Positions 37,618-48,205 of a stretch of DNA of 64,000 nt are shown piece by piece. The notes below the pieces were generated by a model that saw only the letters and a program-made list of their open reading frames with translations, had not been told where the DNA came from and made no database searches. Numbering within the stretch: the stretch's first letter is position 1; every line of letters starts with the position of its first letter. A program made the position numbers and the translations under genes. The stretch is from Pinirhizobacter soli (GTDB lineage: Bacteria; Pseudomonadota; Gammaproteobacteria; Xanthomonadales; Rhodanobacteraceae), in the NCBI RefSeq assembly GCF_015905305.1, contig NZ_JADZLQ010000001.1:954599-1018598 (forward strand). The letters run 5' to 3'.

Positions 37618-38562
37618 TCAACCCGCGGCCATGCGCAGTTCGCGTGGCAGGGCGAAGGTGATGTTCTCCGCTTCCCCGTCCAGTTCGCTCACCGTGCCCG
37701 CGCCCCAGGACTGCAGGCGGGCGATCACTTCCCTGACCAGTTTCTCCGGGGCGGAGGCACCGGCGGTTACTCCCACGCGGCTGGCGCCTTCCAGCCATGC
37801 CTGCTCGATGTGCTCGGCGCCGTCGATCAGGTAGGCACGCACGCCCTGCTTCTGGGCAAGCTCGCGCAGGCGGTTGGAATTGGAACTGTTGACCGAACCC
37901 ACCACCAGTACCAGGTCCACTGCGTCGGCGAGCCGGCGCACCGCATCCTGGCGGTTCTGCGTGGCGTAGCAGATATCGTCCTTGCGCGGCCCTTCGATGG
38001 ACGGGAATTTTTCGCGCAGCGCCTTGATGATGGCGATGGTGTCATCGACGCTTAAGGTGGTCTGGGTGACGAAGGCGAGCTTTTCCGGTTGCGCCGGGGC
38101 AAAGCCTGCCACCTGCTCCACCGATTCCACCAGGTGGATGGTGCCGGTGTGGGCGCGGTTCCACTGGCCCATGGTGCCCTCGACCTCCGGATGGCCACCA
38201 TGGCCGATCAGCACCACGTCGTAGCCGGCGCGTCCCAGGCGGGCGACTTCCATGTGCACCTTGGTCACCAGGGGGCACGTGGCGTCGAATACGGTGAGAC
38301 CTCGGCGATCAGCTTCCTCGCGCACCGCCTTGGGCACGCCATGAGCGCTGAAGATCACCGTGGCGCCGTCAGGGACGTCGGTGAGTTCCTCGACGAAGAC
38401 GGCGCCGTCTGCCCGAAGGCGCTCCACCACGTAGCGGTTATGCACCACTTCGTGCCGGACATAGATGGGGGCGCCGTAAGATTCCAGCGCACGATCGACA
38501 ATGGCGATGGCGCGGTCGACGCCGGCGCAGAACCCACGGGGATTGGCGAGGAGGATATCCAT
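37618..38562 (-). CDS. ispH: 4-hydroxy-3-methylbut-2-enyl diphosphate reductase
   Basis: 314 residues. Last step of the MEP isoprenoid pathway: [4Fe-4S] reduction of HMBPP to IPP and DMAPP. The three cluster cysteines are C12 (NPRGFCAGV), the one in [10 protein letters not shown] and the one in ICYATQNRQ. The substrate motif [10 protein letters not shown] and [13 protein letters not shown] are intact. It starts 8 bp after lspA in the operon murJ-ribF-ileS-lspA-ispH. Confidence 0.97.
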   Translation of the reverse strand: MDILLANPRGFCAGVDRAIAIVDRALESYGAPIYVRHEVVHNRYVVERLRADGAVFVEELTDVPDGATVIFSAHGVPKAVREEADRRGLTVFDATCPLVTKVHMEVARLGRAGYDVVLIGHGGHPEVEGTMGQWNRAHTGTIHLVESVEQVAGFAPAQPEKLAFVTQTTLSVDDTIAIIKALREKFPSIEGPRKDDICYATQNRQDAVRRLADAVDLVLVVGSVNSSNSNRLRELAQKQGVRAYLIDGAEHIEQAWLEGASRVGVTAGASAPEKLVREVIARLQSWGAGTVSELDGEAENITFALPRELRMAAG

Positions 38563-38570
38563 GGCGGCGA

Positions 38571-39083
38571 TTATCGCACGGTGGTGGTTTTCTTCCCCTG
38601 GAACAGGCTGCCCAGCACCAGCAGCACCGCACCCACGGAAATGGCGCAGTCGGCCACGTTAAATACCGGGTAGTAATAGGTACGCCAGTACACCTCGATG
38701 AAGTCGGTCACCTGGGCCGCATGCAGGCGGTCGATCAGGTTGCCCACCGCCCCGCCGATCACCAGCGCCAGCGGCAGGGCCGATTTCCAGTCGCCGCGGG
38801 GTGTTTTCTTAAGCCAGGTGGCCAGGGCAACGCTTATCACCACCGCCAGCAGCACGAAGAACCAGCGCTGCCAGCCCGACCCCGTGGCCAGGAAGCTGAA
38901 GGCCGCGCCCGTGTTGAAGGCCAGCGTCCAGTTCAGGAACCCCGGGATCACCGGGTGCGGGGTGCCGGCGGGGGCCAGCGCCTGGAGAGCCCAGAACTTG
39001 GTGACCTGGTCCAGCACCAACACCACCAGCGACAGCCACAGCCACGACAGGGCGCTGGCCGGCTTGCCCGTCCTCAGAACCAC
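38571..39083 (-). CDS. lspA: Lipoprotein signal peptidase (signal peptidase II)
   Basis: 170 residues, four transmembrane helices. Aspartyl protease that removes prolipoprotein signal peptides in the inner membrane. Conserved blocks are [31 protein letters not shown] (first catalytic Asp) and [10 protein letters not shown] (second catalytic Asp). The start overlaps the ileS stop by 10 bp. Confidence 0.97.
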   Translation of the reverse strand: MVLRTGKPASALSWLWLSLVVLVLDQVTKFWALQALAPAGTPHPVIPGFLNWTLAFNTGAAFSFLATGSGWQRWFFVLLAVVISVALATWLKKTPRGDWKSALPLALVIGGAVGNLIDRLHAAQVTDFIEVYWRTYYYPVFNVADCAISVGAVLLVLGSLFQGKKTTTVR

Positions 39084-41938
39084 TGACGCACCTCGCCGGG
39101 GCCTGTGACGTTTTCAACACAGCGGCCGCATATCTCCGGATGGTCCGGATTCACGCCGACATCGAGGCGAAGGTGCCAGCAGCGGATGCACTTGGAGGCC
39201 GTGCGCACGCTTGCCGCGAGCCATGCTTCGCCCTCGGCCAGTTCCACCTTCACCGCATCGGCGGGCTTGGCGGCCAGCGGCGCGAGGGTCAGTTCGGAGG
39301 TGATGAAGACGAAGCGGAGTTCGCTGGCGGCCGGGGTGTAGCGGGCCAGCAGCGCTTCGTCCAGGAACACGTCCACCTGTGCTTCCAGCGACGCGCCGAT
39401 GTCACCGGCCTTGCGCATGCCCTCGAGCACGCGCGAGGCGCTCTCGCGGATGGTGAGCAGGTCCGTCCAGTAGCGGCGCTGCGCAGGCGTTGCCTGCAGG
39501 CCTTCCAGGCCTTCATACCAGGTCTCGAACAACACCGATTCGCTGCGCTCGCCCGGCATCGACGCCCAGATTTCCTCGGCAGTGAAGCTGGTCATCGGCG
39601 CCAGCCACCGCACCAGTGATTCCAGGATGCGGTACATCGCGCTCTGTGCGCTGCGGCGGCCGGGGCTCGCCGTCGGCATGGTGTACAGGCGGTCCTTGGT
39701 GATATCCAGGTACAGCGCGCCCAACTCGTTGGTGCAGTAGTTCTGCACGCGTTGCACGACCTCCGGGAAGTCGTAGCGATCGTAGGCGGCAACCACCGCC
39801 TGCTGGGTGTCCACGCAGGCCTGGATCGCCCACTGGTCCAGCGGCAGGCAATCGGCCACGGGCAGCAGGTGCTGCTTCGGATCGAAGCCCTCGAGGTTGC
39901 CCAGGAGGAAGCGCGCGGTATTGCGGATGCGGCGATAGGTATCAGCCACGCGTTTCAGGATCTCGTCCGACAGCGACATCTCGTTGCGATAGTCGGTGCT
40001 GCAGATCCACAGGCGCAGGATGTCCGCGCCCATGGTCTTCATGATGTCCTGCGGCTCGATGCCGTTGCCGAGCGACTTGGACATCTTGCGACCCTGCGCG
40101 TCCACGGTGAAGCCGTGCGTGAGCACTTCCTCGTAGGGCGCGCGGCCGTGGATGGCGGCGGAGGTCAACAGCGAGGAATGGAACCAGCCGCGGTGCTGGT
40201 CGCTGCCTTCCAGGTACATCACCTTGTAATCGCTGGCCGCGCCCGCCTGCAGTTCCGGACGCGCACCGACCACGGCGAAATGGCTGACGCCCGAATCGAA
40301 CCAGACGTCCAGGACGTCGGTGACTTTCTCGTAGCGGTCGGCCTCGTGCCCAAGGAGGTCATGCGCGTCGAGCGCGAACCAGGCATCGATACCGCCCACT
40401 TCCACCCGCTTGGCGACTTCCTCGAGCAGTTCCACGCTGCGCGGATGGGGCTCGTGCGTCGCCTTGTCCACGAACAGGGCGATCGGCACGCCCCAGGTGC
40501 GCTGGCGCGAGATGCACCAGTCCGGGCGGCCGGCGATCATGCCCGAGATGCGCTCTTCGCCCCAACCGGGGATCCAGCGCACCTGCTTGATCGAATCCAG
40601 CGCCGTGCGGCGAAGGTCGGCCTGCTCCATCGAGATGAACCACTGCGGCGTGGCGCGGAAGATCACCGGCGAGGTTTTGTGGCGCCAGCAATGCGGATAG
40701 CTATGCGTGAGCTTGGCCGAGGCCAGCAGCATGCCGGTGCCGCCCAGCGCGTCGACGATGAGGTCGTTGGCCTTCCAGATATGCAGGCCGGCAAGTTGCA
40801 GGCTGCCAAAAGGCGGTACATCAGCGCGGTACACGCCGCGGCCGTCGACATAGTTCAGCGGTCCGATGCCGTAGCCCTGGGCTACGGCGAAGTCTTCCGC
40901 GCCGTGGTCGGGCGAAGTGTGCACGGCGCCGGTACCGTCTTCGTCCGACACGTGCTCGCCCATCACCACCGGCAACTTGCGGTCGTAGAACGGGTGGTGC
41001 AGTAGTTCGTTCTCGAGCACCGCACCCTGCACGCTGCCGAGCACGCGCACCTCGCTTACGCCGTAACGCGCCAGGGCTTTCTCGGCCAGCGCCTCGGCTA
41101 GCACCAGCAGCAGGCGGCGACCATCGACTGCCGGGCCTTCCACCAGCACGTAAGGGATCTCGGGCCCAAGCGCCACGGCCTGGCTGGAGGGCAGCGTCCA
41201 CGGCGTGGTGGTCCAGATGGGGATGGCGACGATGGCGTCTTCCGAGGCCACGCCGAACTTCGCTGCCAGCGACTTCGGCTCGATCGCGGCGTAGGCCACG
41301 TCGACGGCCGGGGATGTTTTATCGGCGTATTCGATCTCAGCCTCGGCCAGGGCCGAGCCGCAGTCGAAGCACCAGTACACGGGCTTGGCGCCGCGCACCA
41401 CGTGCCCGTTGGAAACGATGCGTGCCAGCGCGCGCAGCATGTCGGCTTCGTACTTGGCATCGAGGGTGCGATAGGGATGTTCCCAATCGCCCAGCACGCC
41501 CAGGCGCTTGAAGTCCACGCGCTGCAGGTCGATCTGTTCCAGTGCATATTCCCGGCACTTCTGCCGGTAGGCCACGGCATCGAGCTTGTCGCCGACCTTG
41601 CCGAATTTCTTCTCGATGGCAATTTCGATCGGCAGGCCGTGGCAGTCCCAGCCGGGAACGTACGGCGAGCGATTGCCGGCCAGGAGCTTGGACTTGACCA
41701 CCACATCCTTGAGCACCTTGTTCACCGCGTGGCCAAGGTGGATCACGCCGTTGGCGTAAGGCGGGCCATCGTGCAGCACGAACACGCGGTCGCGATGGGC
41801 GGTCTTGGCCTGGATCTGCTGGTAGCGACCAACCTTCTCCCAATGCGCCAGCCAGCCCGGCTCGCGCTTGGGCAGGTCGCCGCGCATCGGGAAATCCGTC
41901 TGCGGCAGGTTGATCGTGTTCTTGTAGTCCTGGCTCAT
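39074..41938 (-). CDS. ileS: Isoleucyl-tRNA synthetase
   Basis: 954 residues, full length for the bacterial enzyme. Class I signature [16 protein letters not shown] near the N-terminus, a central CP1 editing domain, [14 protein letters not shown] (~618), and the C-terminal zinc finger with CIRCWH and CGRCVENV. Charges tRNA-Ile and edits valine. It follows ribF by 28 bp. Confidence 0.97.
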   Translation of the reverse strand: MSQDYKNTINLPQTDFPMRGDLPKREPGWLAHWEKVGRYQQIQAKTAHRDRVFVLHDGPPYANGVIHLGHAVNKVLKDVVVKSKLLAGNRSPYVPGWDCHGLPIEIAIEKKFGKVGDKLDAVAYRQKCREYALEQIDLQRVDFKRLGVLGDWEHPYRTLDAKYEADMLRALARIVSNGHVVRGAKPVYWCFDCGSALAEAEIEYADKTSPAVDVAYAAIEPKSLAAKFGVASEDAIVAIPIWTTTPWTLPSSQAVALGPEIPYVLVEGPAVDGRRLLLVLAEALAEKALARYGVSEVRVLGSVQGAVLENELLHHPFYDRKLPVVMGEHVSDEDGTGAVHTSPDHGAEDFAVAQGYGIGPLNYVDGRGVYRADVPPFGSLQLAGLHIWKANDLIVDALGGTGMLLASAKLTHSYPHCWRHKTSPVIFRATPQWFISMEQADLRRTALDSIKQVRWIPGWGEERISGMIAGRPDWCISRQRTWGVPIALFVDKATHEPHPRSVELLEEVAKRVEVGGIDAWFALDAHDLLGHEADRYEKVTDVLDVWFDSGVSHFAVVGARPELQAGAASDYKVMYLEGSDQHRGWFHSSLLTSAAIHGRAPYEEVLTHGFTVDAQGRKMSKSLGNGIEPQDIMKTMGADILRLWICSTDYRNEMSLSDEILKRVADTYRRIRNTARFLLGNLEGFDPKQHLLPVADCLPLDQWAIQACVDTQQAVVAAYDRYDFPEVVQRVQNYCTNELGALYLDITKDRLYTMPTASPGRRSAQSAMYRILESLVRWLAPMTSFTAEEIWASMPGERSESVLFETWYEGLEGLQATPAQRRYWTDLLTIRESASRVLEGMRKAGDIGASLEAQVDVFLDEALLARYTPAASELRFVFITSELTLAPLAAKPADAVKVELAEGEAWLAASVRTASKCIRCWHLRLDVGVNPDHPEICGRCVENVTGPGEVRQWF

Positions 41939-41966
41939 GTCGGCAACCGGTAATGCGAAAGGATCG

Positions 41967-42923
41967 TCATGCGTCGACGAGGATGGGGTTCATGCCCAGC
42001 GCCTGGCGCGCGTGGGTCTCGTCAAGTTTCATTTGTGCGGTGAGGGTGTCCAGATCCGCAAACTTCTGCTCGTCGCGAAGCTTGGTGACGAACTCCACCG
42101 CGATGCGGCGCCCATAGAGGTCGCCGGCAAAATCGAACAGGTGCGCCTCGAGCAAGGGCTCGGCCACGCTGTTCACCGTGGGCCGCACGCCAAGGCTCGC
42201 CACGCCAGGCCAGCTGCAGGGGCCTTCGCCCACGCCGATGCGTACGGAAAAAATGCCCTGGATTGGACTCACCCGTTTACGAAGGTGGATGTTCGCGGTG
42301 GGAAACCCAAGGGTGCGGCCCAGCTTGTTGCCGTGTTCCACGTGGCCCTCGATCACGAACGGCCGCCCCAGGAGCGGAGCGGCCTCGGCAAAGCGGCCTT
42401 CGGCCAGCAGCGCACGGACGCGTGAGGACGACACGCGCACCTCGTCGATCTGAACCGGTGGCAAGGCATGGGCGGTAAATCCCAGTTGCTTGCCCATGGT
42501 TTCGAGCATGGCGAAATCGCCCCGGCGGCCGTGGCCGAAACGGAAGTCGCCACCCACCCAGACCTCGCGAGCGTTTATCCGCCCCACCAGGATGTTCCTG
42601 ATGAAATCTTCCGCTGACATGGCGGTGAGCTTCTGGTTGAAGCGAAGCATCAGCACGGCATCAAGGCCTGCCGCCTGCATGCCCTGGACTTTCTCGCGCA
42701 TGGTGGACAGGCGCGGCAAGGGCTGAGGCGAAAAGAACGCGCGCGGCAGGGGCTCGAAGCTGATCGCCGCCGCCGAAATGCCCTGCGCCACGGCGCGCCC
42801 GTGCACCGTGCCCAGCAACGATTGGTGACCACGATGAAGCCCGTCGAAAGCACCGATGGCAACGATGCTGCCACCGGGCGCAATGGACGGTCCGGAGCTG
42901 TCACGGAACAACCGCAGGGCCAT
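41967..42923 (-). CDS. ribF: Bifunctional riboflavin kinase / FAD synthetase
   Basis: 318 residues. The N-terminal adenylyltransferase part has [12 protein letters not shown] and [14 protein letters not shown]. The C-terminal riboflavin kinase has GFPTANIHL and a conserved [10 protein letters not shown]. It makes FMN and FAD. Situated between murJ (104 bp upstream) and ileS, the standard proteobacterial position. No FMN riboswitch is visible upstream. Confidence 0.96.
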   Translation of the reverse strand: MALRLFRDSSGPSIAPGGSIVAIGAFDGLHRGHQSLLGTVHGRAVAQGISAAAISFEPLPRAFFSPQPLPRLSTMREKVQGMQAAGLDAVLMLRFNQKLTAMSAEDFIRNILVGRINAREVWVGGDFRFGHGRRGDFAMLETMGKQLGFTAHALPPVQIDEVRVSSSRVRALLAEGRFAEAAPLLGRPFVIEGHVEHGNKLGRTLGFPTANIHLRKRVSPIQGIFSVRIGVGEGPCSWPGVASLGVRPTVNSVAEPLLEAHLFDFAGDLYGRRIAVEFVTKLRDEQKFADLDTLTAQMKLDETHARQALGMNPILVDA

Positions 42924-43027
42924 CGTTCAGCGGGCCCCTGGCAGGCCGGCAACCGGCATGGAGCTTGGGAAAAAGGTCATCCAGCCAGTATAGCCGCAGC
43001 GTTGCGGCGCACAACGCGCCTTAGGTG

Positions 43028-44626
43028 TCAGTGCTCGCGCAGTTCCCTCATGCGGAAGCCCAGGGCGAACAGGGTCACCAGGTAGCCTGCCCCGCCAGCA
43101 GCGATCAGGGCGGACAGCCAGCCCACGCGATGATGCACATCCATGCCCGGCCACGCCGGCGCCAGATAAAGCCCCAGCGCCAGCACGGCGATCATCACGG
43201 CACAGGACGCACCCAGGCGGCCCAGATGACGACCCCAGCCCGGCTGGCGCACGTACACCCCGGCCTTGCGCAGCCAGTACCACAAGAGCGCCAGGTTCAC
43301 GTAGCTGGCCAGCGCGCTGGCCATCCCCAGGGCCATGTGCAGGCCCGGAACCTTCGACAGCCCCTCCAGCCACGATCCGGCCTTGATGTCCTCGGGCGCC
43401 CAAAGGGAAAAAAGCAGCAGCAGGAACAGTCCGTTGAAAACCATGTTCAGCACCAGCGAGGCCACGCCGGCCCGGACCGGGGTTTTGGTGTCCTGGCGCG
43501 AATAGAACGCCGGCAGCAATACCTTGACCAGGGCGAAGGCCGGCAGGCCGAACGACAGCGCGGTAATCGACAGCGAGGACATCCGCGTATCGAAGGCGGT
43601 GAACTTGCCATGCTGGAACAACGTGGCCACCAACGGTTCGGACAGCAGCATCAGCGCGAACATGGCCGGCACCGCGATCAACAGGGTGATCCGCAGACCC
43701 CAGTCCAGAGCGCGCGAAAACCCCGCGCTATCGGTGGCCACGTGGTGGCGCGACAGCGACGGCAGGATCACCGTGCCCAGGGCCACACCGAACACGCCCA
43801 GCGGAAGCTCCAAGAAGCGGTCGGCCTGCGACAGCCAGGTTTGCGAGCCGTTGATCAGCAACGCCGCGACCACCGTATCGAGCAGCAGGTTGATCTGCGC
43901 GACGGACGAACCGAACAGGGTCGGCACCATCAGCTTCATCACCCGGCGCACATCCGGATGCGTCCAGCCCCAACGCGGCAGGATCAGCAAATCGAGTTTT
44001 GCAAGGCTCGGCACCTGGAACAACAGCTGCAGGATGCCGGCCGCCAGGATCGCCCAGCCCAGCGCCAGGATAGGCGTATGCAGGCGCGGTGCCAGCCATA
44101 GCGCGCCGGCGATCATGCACAGATTCAGGATCACCGGCGTCAACGCCGGCATGGCAAAGCGATGGAAGCTGTTCAATGCCCCGCCCGCCAGCGCCGTCAG
44201 CGAAACGAACAGCAGGAAGGGGAAGGTCAGGCGCAACAACTGCACCATCAAGTCGTACTTGACCGGATCGTCATGGACGAAGAGATCGGTGAGCTGGGGA
44301 GTGAAGATCAAACCGAGCGCGGTGACCACCAGCAACACGCCGCCGAGCGTGCCGGACACCCGCGACATCAGCTCGCGCAGGTCCGCGTGCGGGCGGGTTT
44401 CCTTCACCTGGGTGAACACCGGCACGAAGGCCGTCGAGAACGATCCTTCGGCAAACAGCCGGCGCATGAAATTCGGGATGCGGAAGGCCACCCAGAAGGC
44501 ATCCGTGGCGGCGGTGGCACCGAAGGCGTAACTGATGGCCTGGTCCCGGACCAGCCCCAGCACACGGGACACCATCGTCATGCTGCTGAAGGAAAGCAGC
44601 CCACGGAACATGCTGGGGGACTTCAT
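43028..44626 (-). CDS. murJ: Lipid II flippase MurJ
   Basis: 532 residues, about 14 transmembrane helices of the MOP fold. ATG 44626 (MKSPSMFRGLLSFSSMTMVS) begins exactly at the family N-terminus; a longer frame to 44791 lacks homology. SRVLGLVRDQAISYAFGA and the arginine-rich cavity residues (FRIPNFMRRLFAEGSF) match MurJ. It moves lipid II to the periplasmic face. First gene of the murJ-ribF-ileS-lspA-ispH run, divergent from rpsT. Confidence 0.96.
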   Translation of the reverse strand: MKSPSMFRGLLSFSSMTMVSRVLGLVRDQAISYAFGATAATDAFWVAFRIPNFMRRLFAEGSFSTAFVPVFTQVKETRPHADLRELMSRVSGTLGGVLLVVTALGLIFTPQLTDLFVHDDPVKYDLMVQLLRLTFPFLLFVSLTALAGGALNSFHRFAMPALTPVILNLCMIAGALWLAPRLHTPILALGWAILAAGILQLLFQVPSLAKLDLLILPRWGWTHPDVRRVMKLMVPTLFGSSVAQINLLLDTVVAALLINGSQTWLSQADRFLELPLGVFGVALGTVILPSLSRHHVATDSAGFSRALDWGLRITLLIAVPAMFALMLLSEPLVATLFQHGKFTAFDTRMSSLSITALSFGLPAFALVKVLLPAFYSRQDTKTPVRAGVASLVLNMVFNGLFLLLLFSLWAPEDIKAGSWLEGLSKVPGLHMALGMASALASYVNLALLWYWLRKAGVYVRQPGWGRHLGRLGASCAVMIAVLALGLYLAPAWPGMDVHHRVGWLSALIAAGGAGYLVTLFALGFRMRELREH

Positions 44627-44710
44627 GCGACGGTCGCGGCCTCTATGAATCGGGAATCCGCGGCCAGACGGCACGGCGGGCGTCATAGTCTGACAGGGCA
44701 CCCACCTCAC

Positions 44711-44738
44711 ATGACAGGCAATTCTGTGGCAAAATACT
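44711..44738 (+). promoter_or_regulatory. Candidate upstream promoter of rpsT
   Basis: ATGACA (44711-44716), 16-bp spacer, AATACT (44733-44738). It lies about 135 bp before the rpsT start, consistent with the two-promoter arrangement known for rpsT in enterobacteria. Confidence 0.5.
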
Positions 44739-44803
44739 GGCCTTCGGCCCTGCCGGCAGGTTCCTGCCCGTCCCAAGGCCGGTAACGTCATCGGCCTAAG
44801 CTG

Positions 44804-44832
44804 TTGACGCAGCGGCGCATTGGCGCCACAAT
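44804..44832 (+). promoter_or_regulatory. Proximal promoter of rpsT
   Basis: TTGACG (44804-44809), 17-bp spacer, CACAAT (44827-44832); transcription would start about 35 bp before the TTG start codon. Confidence 0.65.
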
Positions 44833-44874
44833 TAGCGTCTTTTTCAAGCCCAACCTACAGATTCGGAGTTTCCC

Positions 44875-45138
44875 TTGGCCAACATCAAGTCCGCGAAGAA
44901 GCGTGCGCGTCAGTCGGAGCAGCGCCGCCTGCGTAACGTCTCCGCGCGTTCCATGGTGCGTTCCGCACTGAAAAAGGTGGTCAAGGCAATCGAAGCCAAG
45001 GACAAGGCAGCCGCCACCGAGGCGTACGCCACCGCCACCCCGCTTATGGATCGCTACGCCGCCCGCGGCCTGATCCACAAGAACAAGGCCGCCCGCCACA
45101 AGAGCCGCCTGAACGCCAAGATCCGCGAACTGGCCTAA
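44875..45138 (+). CDS. rpsT: 30S ribosomal protein S20
   Basis: 87 residues, highly basic: [17 protein letters not shown] opening and a C-terminal [16 protein letters not shown]. The start codon is TTG with CGGAG six bases upstream; no ATG is available in the conserved position. In Escherichia coli rpsT also starts with UUG and this weak start is part of its autogenous control, so the same may apply here. Monocistronic, with a strong terminator 18 bp downstream. Confidence 0.97.
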   Translation: MANIKSAKKRARQSEQRRLRNVSARSMVRSALKKVVKAIEAKDKAAATEAYATATPLMDRYAARGLIHKNKAARHKSRLNAKIRELA

Positions 45139-45155
45139 GCCTCTCTCGCGCTCCG

Positions 45156-45185
45156 AAAAAAACCGGCCGCTGGCCGGTTTTTTTT
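45156..45185 (+). terminator. Bidirectional terminator after rpsT
   Basis: Seven A, then CCGGCC-GCT-GGCCGG, then eight T. The A and T tracts make it functional in both directions, although obgE transcription arriving from the right would first cross the repeat at 45203-45470. Confidence 0.92.
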
Positions 45186-45202
45186 GCTCGTGCGTTTCGC
45201 GG

Positions 45203-45470
45203 GGAGCCGGAGAGCGGCGGAGCCGGGGGCGGTCATCCTCGTCAGCGACTTGTGGAACCGAGCGTTGCGGGCGGAAAAGGCCCGAAGGGGGCCGGCCTCG
45301 GTCGGCCGTTTTCGCGAAGGCCGCAGGCCGCCTCGAAAACCCCCGCCCGCAACGCGCGCGCGCCGGGGCGCAGCCATAAGAAAAAGCCGCGCAGCGGCCT
45401 CTTCTCCCAAGCGCCGGTGAAACCGGAGCGACGAGGGTGACCGCCCCCGGCTCCGCCGCTCTCCGGCTCC
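45203..45470 (-). repeat. Inverted-repeat-bounded non-coding element, copy B (268 bp with extended ends)
   Basis: 41-base terminal inverted repeats (45203-45243 against 45430-45470) with a single mismatch. The inner 234 bp (45220-45453) correspond, in opposite orientation, to copy A at 5658-5891. Between copies several end positions differ, yet each change on one arm is matched by a complementary change on the other. It occupies nearly the whole gap between the convergent rpsT and obgE genes. It has no conserved reading frame and no transposase. Confidence 0.9.
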
Positions 45471-45490
45471 TCGACCAAGCCCGAGCGCAG

Positions 45491-46898
<1,408 letters not shown>

Positions 46899-46918
46899 GA
46901 CTTAATTCCTCCGGCCGA

Positions 46919-47233
46919 TCAGGCAGTGATGCCAGTGATCTCGATTTCGGTGTAATGCTGACGGTGTCCCATCTGCTTCTTGTGGTGCTTGCGGCGGCGG
47001 AACTTGATGATGCGGATCTTGTCGTGGCGGCCGTGGGCGCGCACCTTAGCGGTGACGACGGCACCGGCGACGACCGGGGCACCTACGGTGATCGAATCGC
47101 CTTCGCCAACCAGGAGGACCTGGTCGAAGTTGACCGTACCGTCGACTTCGGCGTCGAGCAGCTCCACGCGCAGGATCTCGCCCTGCATCACGCGGTATTG
47201 CTTGCCGCCAGTCTTGATGACTGCGTAACTCAT
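46919..47233 (-). CDS. rplU: 50S ribosomal protein L21
   Basis: 104 residues, [15 protein letters not shown] start and C-terminal [19 protein letters not shown]. Binds 23S rRNA with L20. First gene of rplU-rpmA-obgE, driven by the promoter at 47280-47309. Confidence 0.97.
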   Translation of the reverse strand: MSYAVIKTGGKQYRVMQGEILRVELLDAEVDGTVNFDQVLLVGEGDSITVGAPVVAGAVVTAKVRAHGRHDKIRIIKFRRRKHHKKQMGHRQHYTEIEITGITA

Positions 47234-47279
47234 GGAAATAGCCCTTGTGTAGTTCTTATTTGGGTGCTGCGAGCCGGCG

Positions 47280-47309
47280 ACTATACACGACCGTGTCCGC
47301 CAGGGTCAA
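47280..47309 (-). promoter_or_regulatory. Sigma-70 promoter of rplU-rpmA-obgE
   Basis: On the minus strand: TTGACC (47309-47304), 18-bp spacer, TATAGT (47285-47280). It leaves a leader of about 40 nt before the rplU ATG. Confidence 0.82.
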
Positions 47310-47331
47310 CAACCCGACTGTTTTTAGGGGC

Positions 47332-48063
47332 TTAGGTGCCACTGGCAGGGGTGGAAGACCCGGATGAATCGGTCTTTTTCGCCGGTTTTTTCGCCGGGGC
47401 CTTGGCCGGCGCCTTGGTCGAGCCCTGGCTTGCCGGCCTGGCGGTCGACTTCGCCGGCGTCTTGGAGGCTGGCTTCTTGGTCGATTTCTTGTGGCTGGAG
47501 GCCTTGCGGGTGGGCTCCGGTCCCGAGGCGACCTCCGGCGGCACCATCCCGGGCTTTTCCTTGGTGCCCGGGCACTGGCCCTCGGTGTCGAGCTGGCCCT
47601 TGGCCTTCAGTTCCCCCACCAGCTGGTCGCGGCGCTTTTCGCCCCATTCGCGGGTGACCTTCACGTTCTCGGCGAACACCTCGGGCATTTGGGCGATCAC
47701 CTTCTGCCCCAGGGGGGTGCGATAGAACTTCAGCAGGCCGTCGATTTCTTCCCCGGTGAAATGCTTCTGGTAGGCCGGGATCATGGCGTCGAGCAATTCC
47801 TGCCGGTTACCGTCGTTGATGAAGCCCGACCACACTTCGTCGCCGATGCAGGGGCGGCGGGCCTTCAGCGCCGTGGCCATCTGCTGGTTCATGTCGCTAA
47901 GGCTTTGCGGCACGCCCATCAGCACGATCAGGTCGTGTACCTGGGTGGCGGTGGCCGGGGCCCCGGACGATACCGGGGCGGGGGCGGCGACGGGGGCGCC
48001 AGCGGCCGCCCAGGACAACATGGCCAGGGCGAGGCCCGGGATCAAACGCAACGCCACACGCAT
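47332..48063 (-). CDS. DUF2059 domain-containing secreted protein with Lys/Ala-rich tail
   Basis: 243 residues from ATG 48063, preceded by GGAGGAAAGC. Signal peptide MRVALRLIPGLALAMLSW... to AAGAP; a DUF2059 helical domain at roughly 55-150 (AYQKHFTGEEIDGLLKFYRTP); then a tail of some 70 residues dominated by Lys, Ala, Pro and Ser (KKSTKKPASKTPAK style), resembling histone H1-like tails. Periplasmic location is implied by the signal peptide. Function unknown. Divergent from uvrA. Confidence 0.85.
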   Translation of the reverse strand: MRVALRLIPGLALAMLSWAAAGAPVAAPAPVSSGAPATATQVHDLIVLMGVPQSLSDMNQQMATALKARRPCIGDEVWSGFINDGNRQELLDAMIPAYQKHFTGEEIDGLLKFYRTPLGQKVIAQMPEVFAENVKVTREWGEKRRDQLVGELKAKGQLDTEGQCPGTKEKPGMVPPEVASGPEPTRKASSHKKSTKKPASKTPAKSTARPASQGSTKAPAKAPAKKPAKKTDSSGSSTPASGT

Positions 48064-48205
48064 GGGAGCTTTCCTCCGGCTCAAAGTCAGCAAACACAAG
48101 GCGCCGGAGTGTAGACCACCGGCCCGTGACGGGCATTAAATTCTCCTTCGACGGAACGTGCTCCGCCGCTTGCTATCATGGGGTTTTCTCCCCATCTAAG
48201 GCGTC

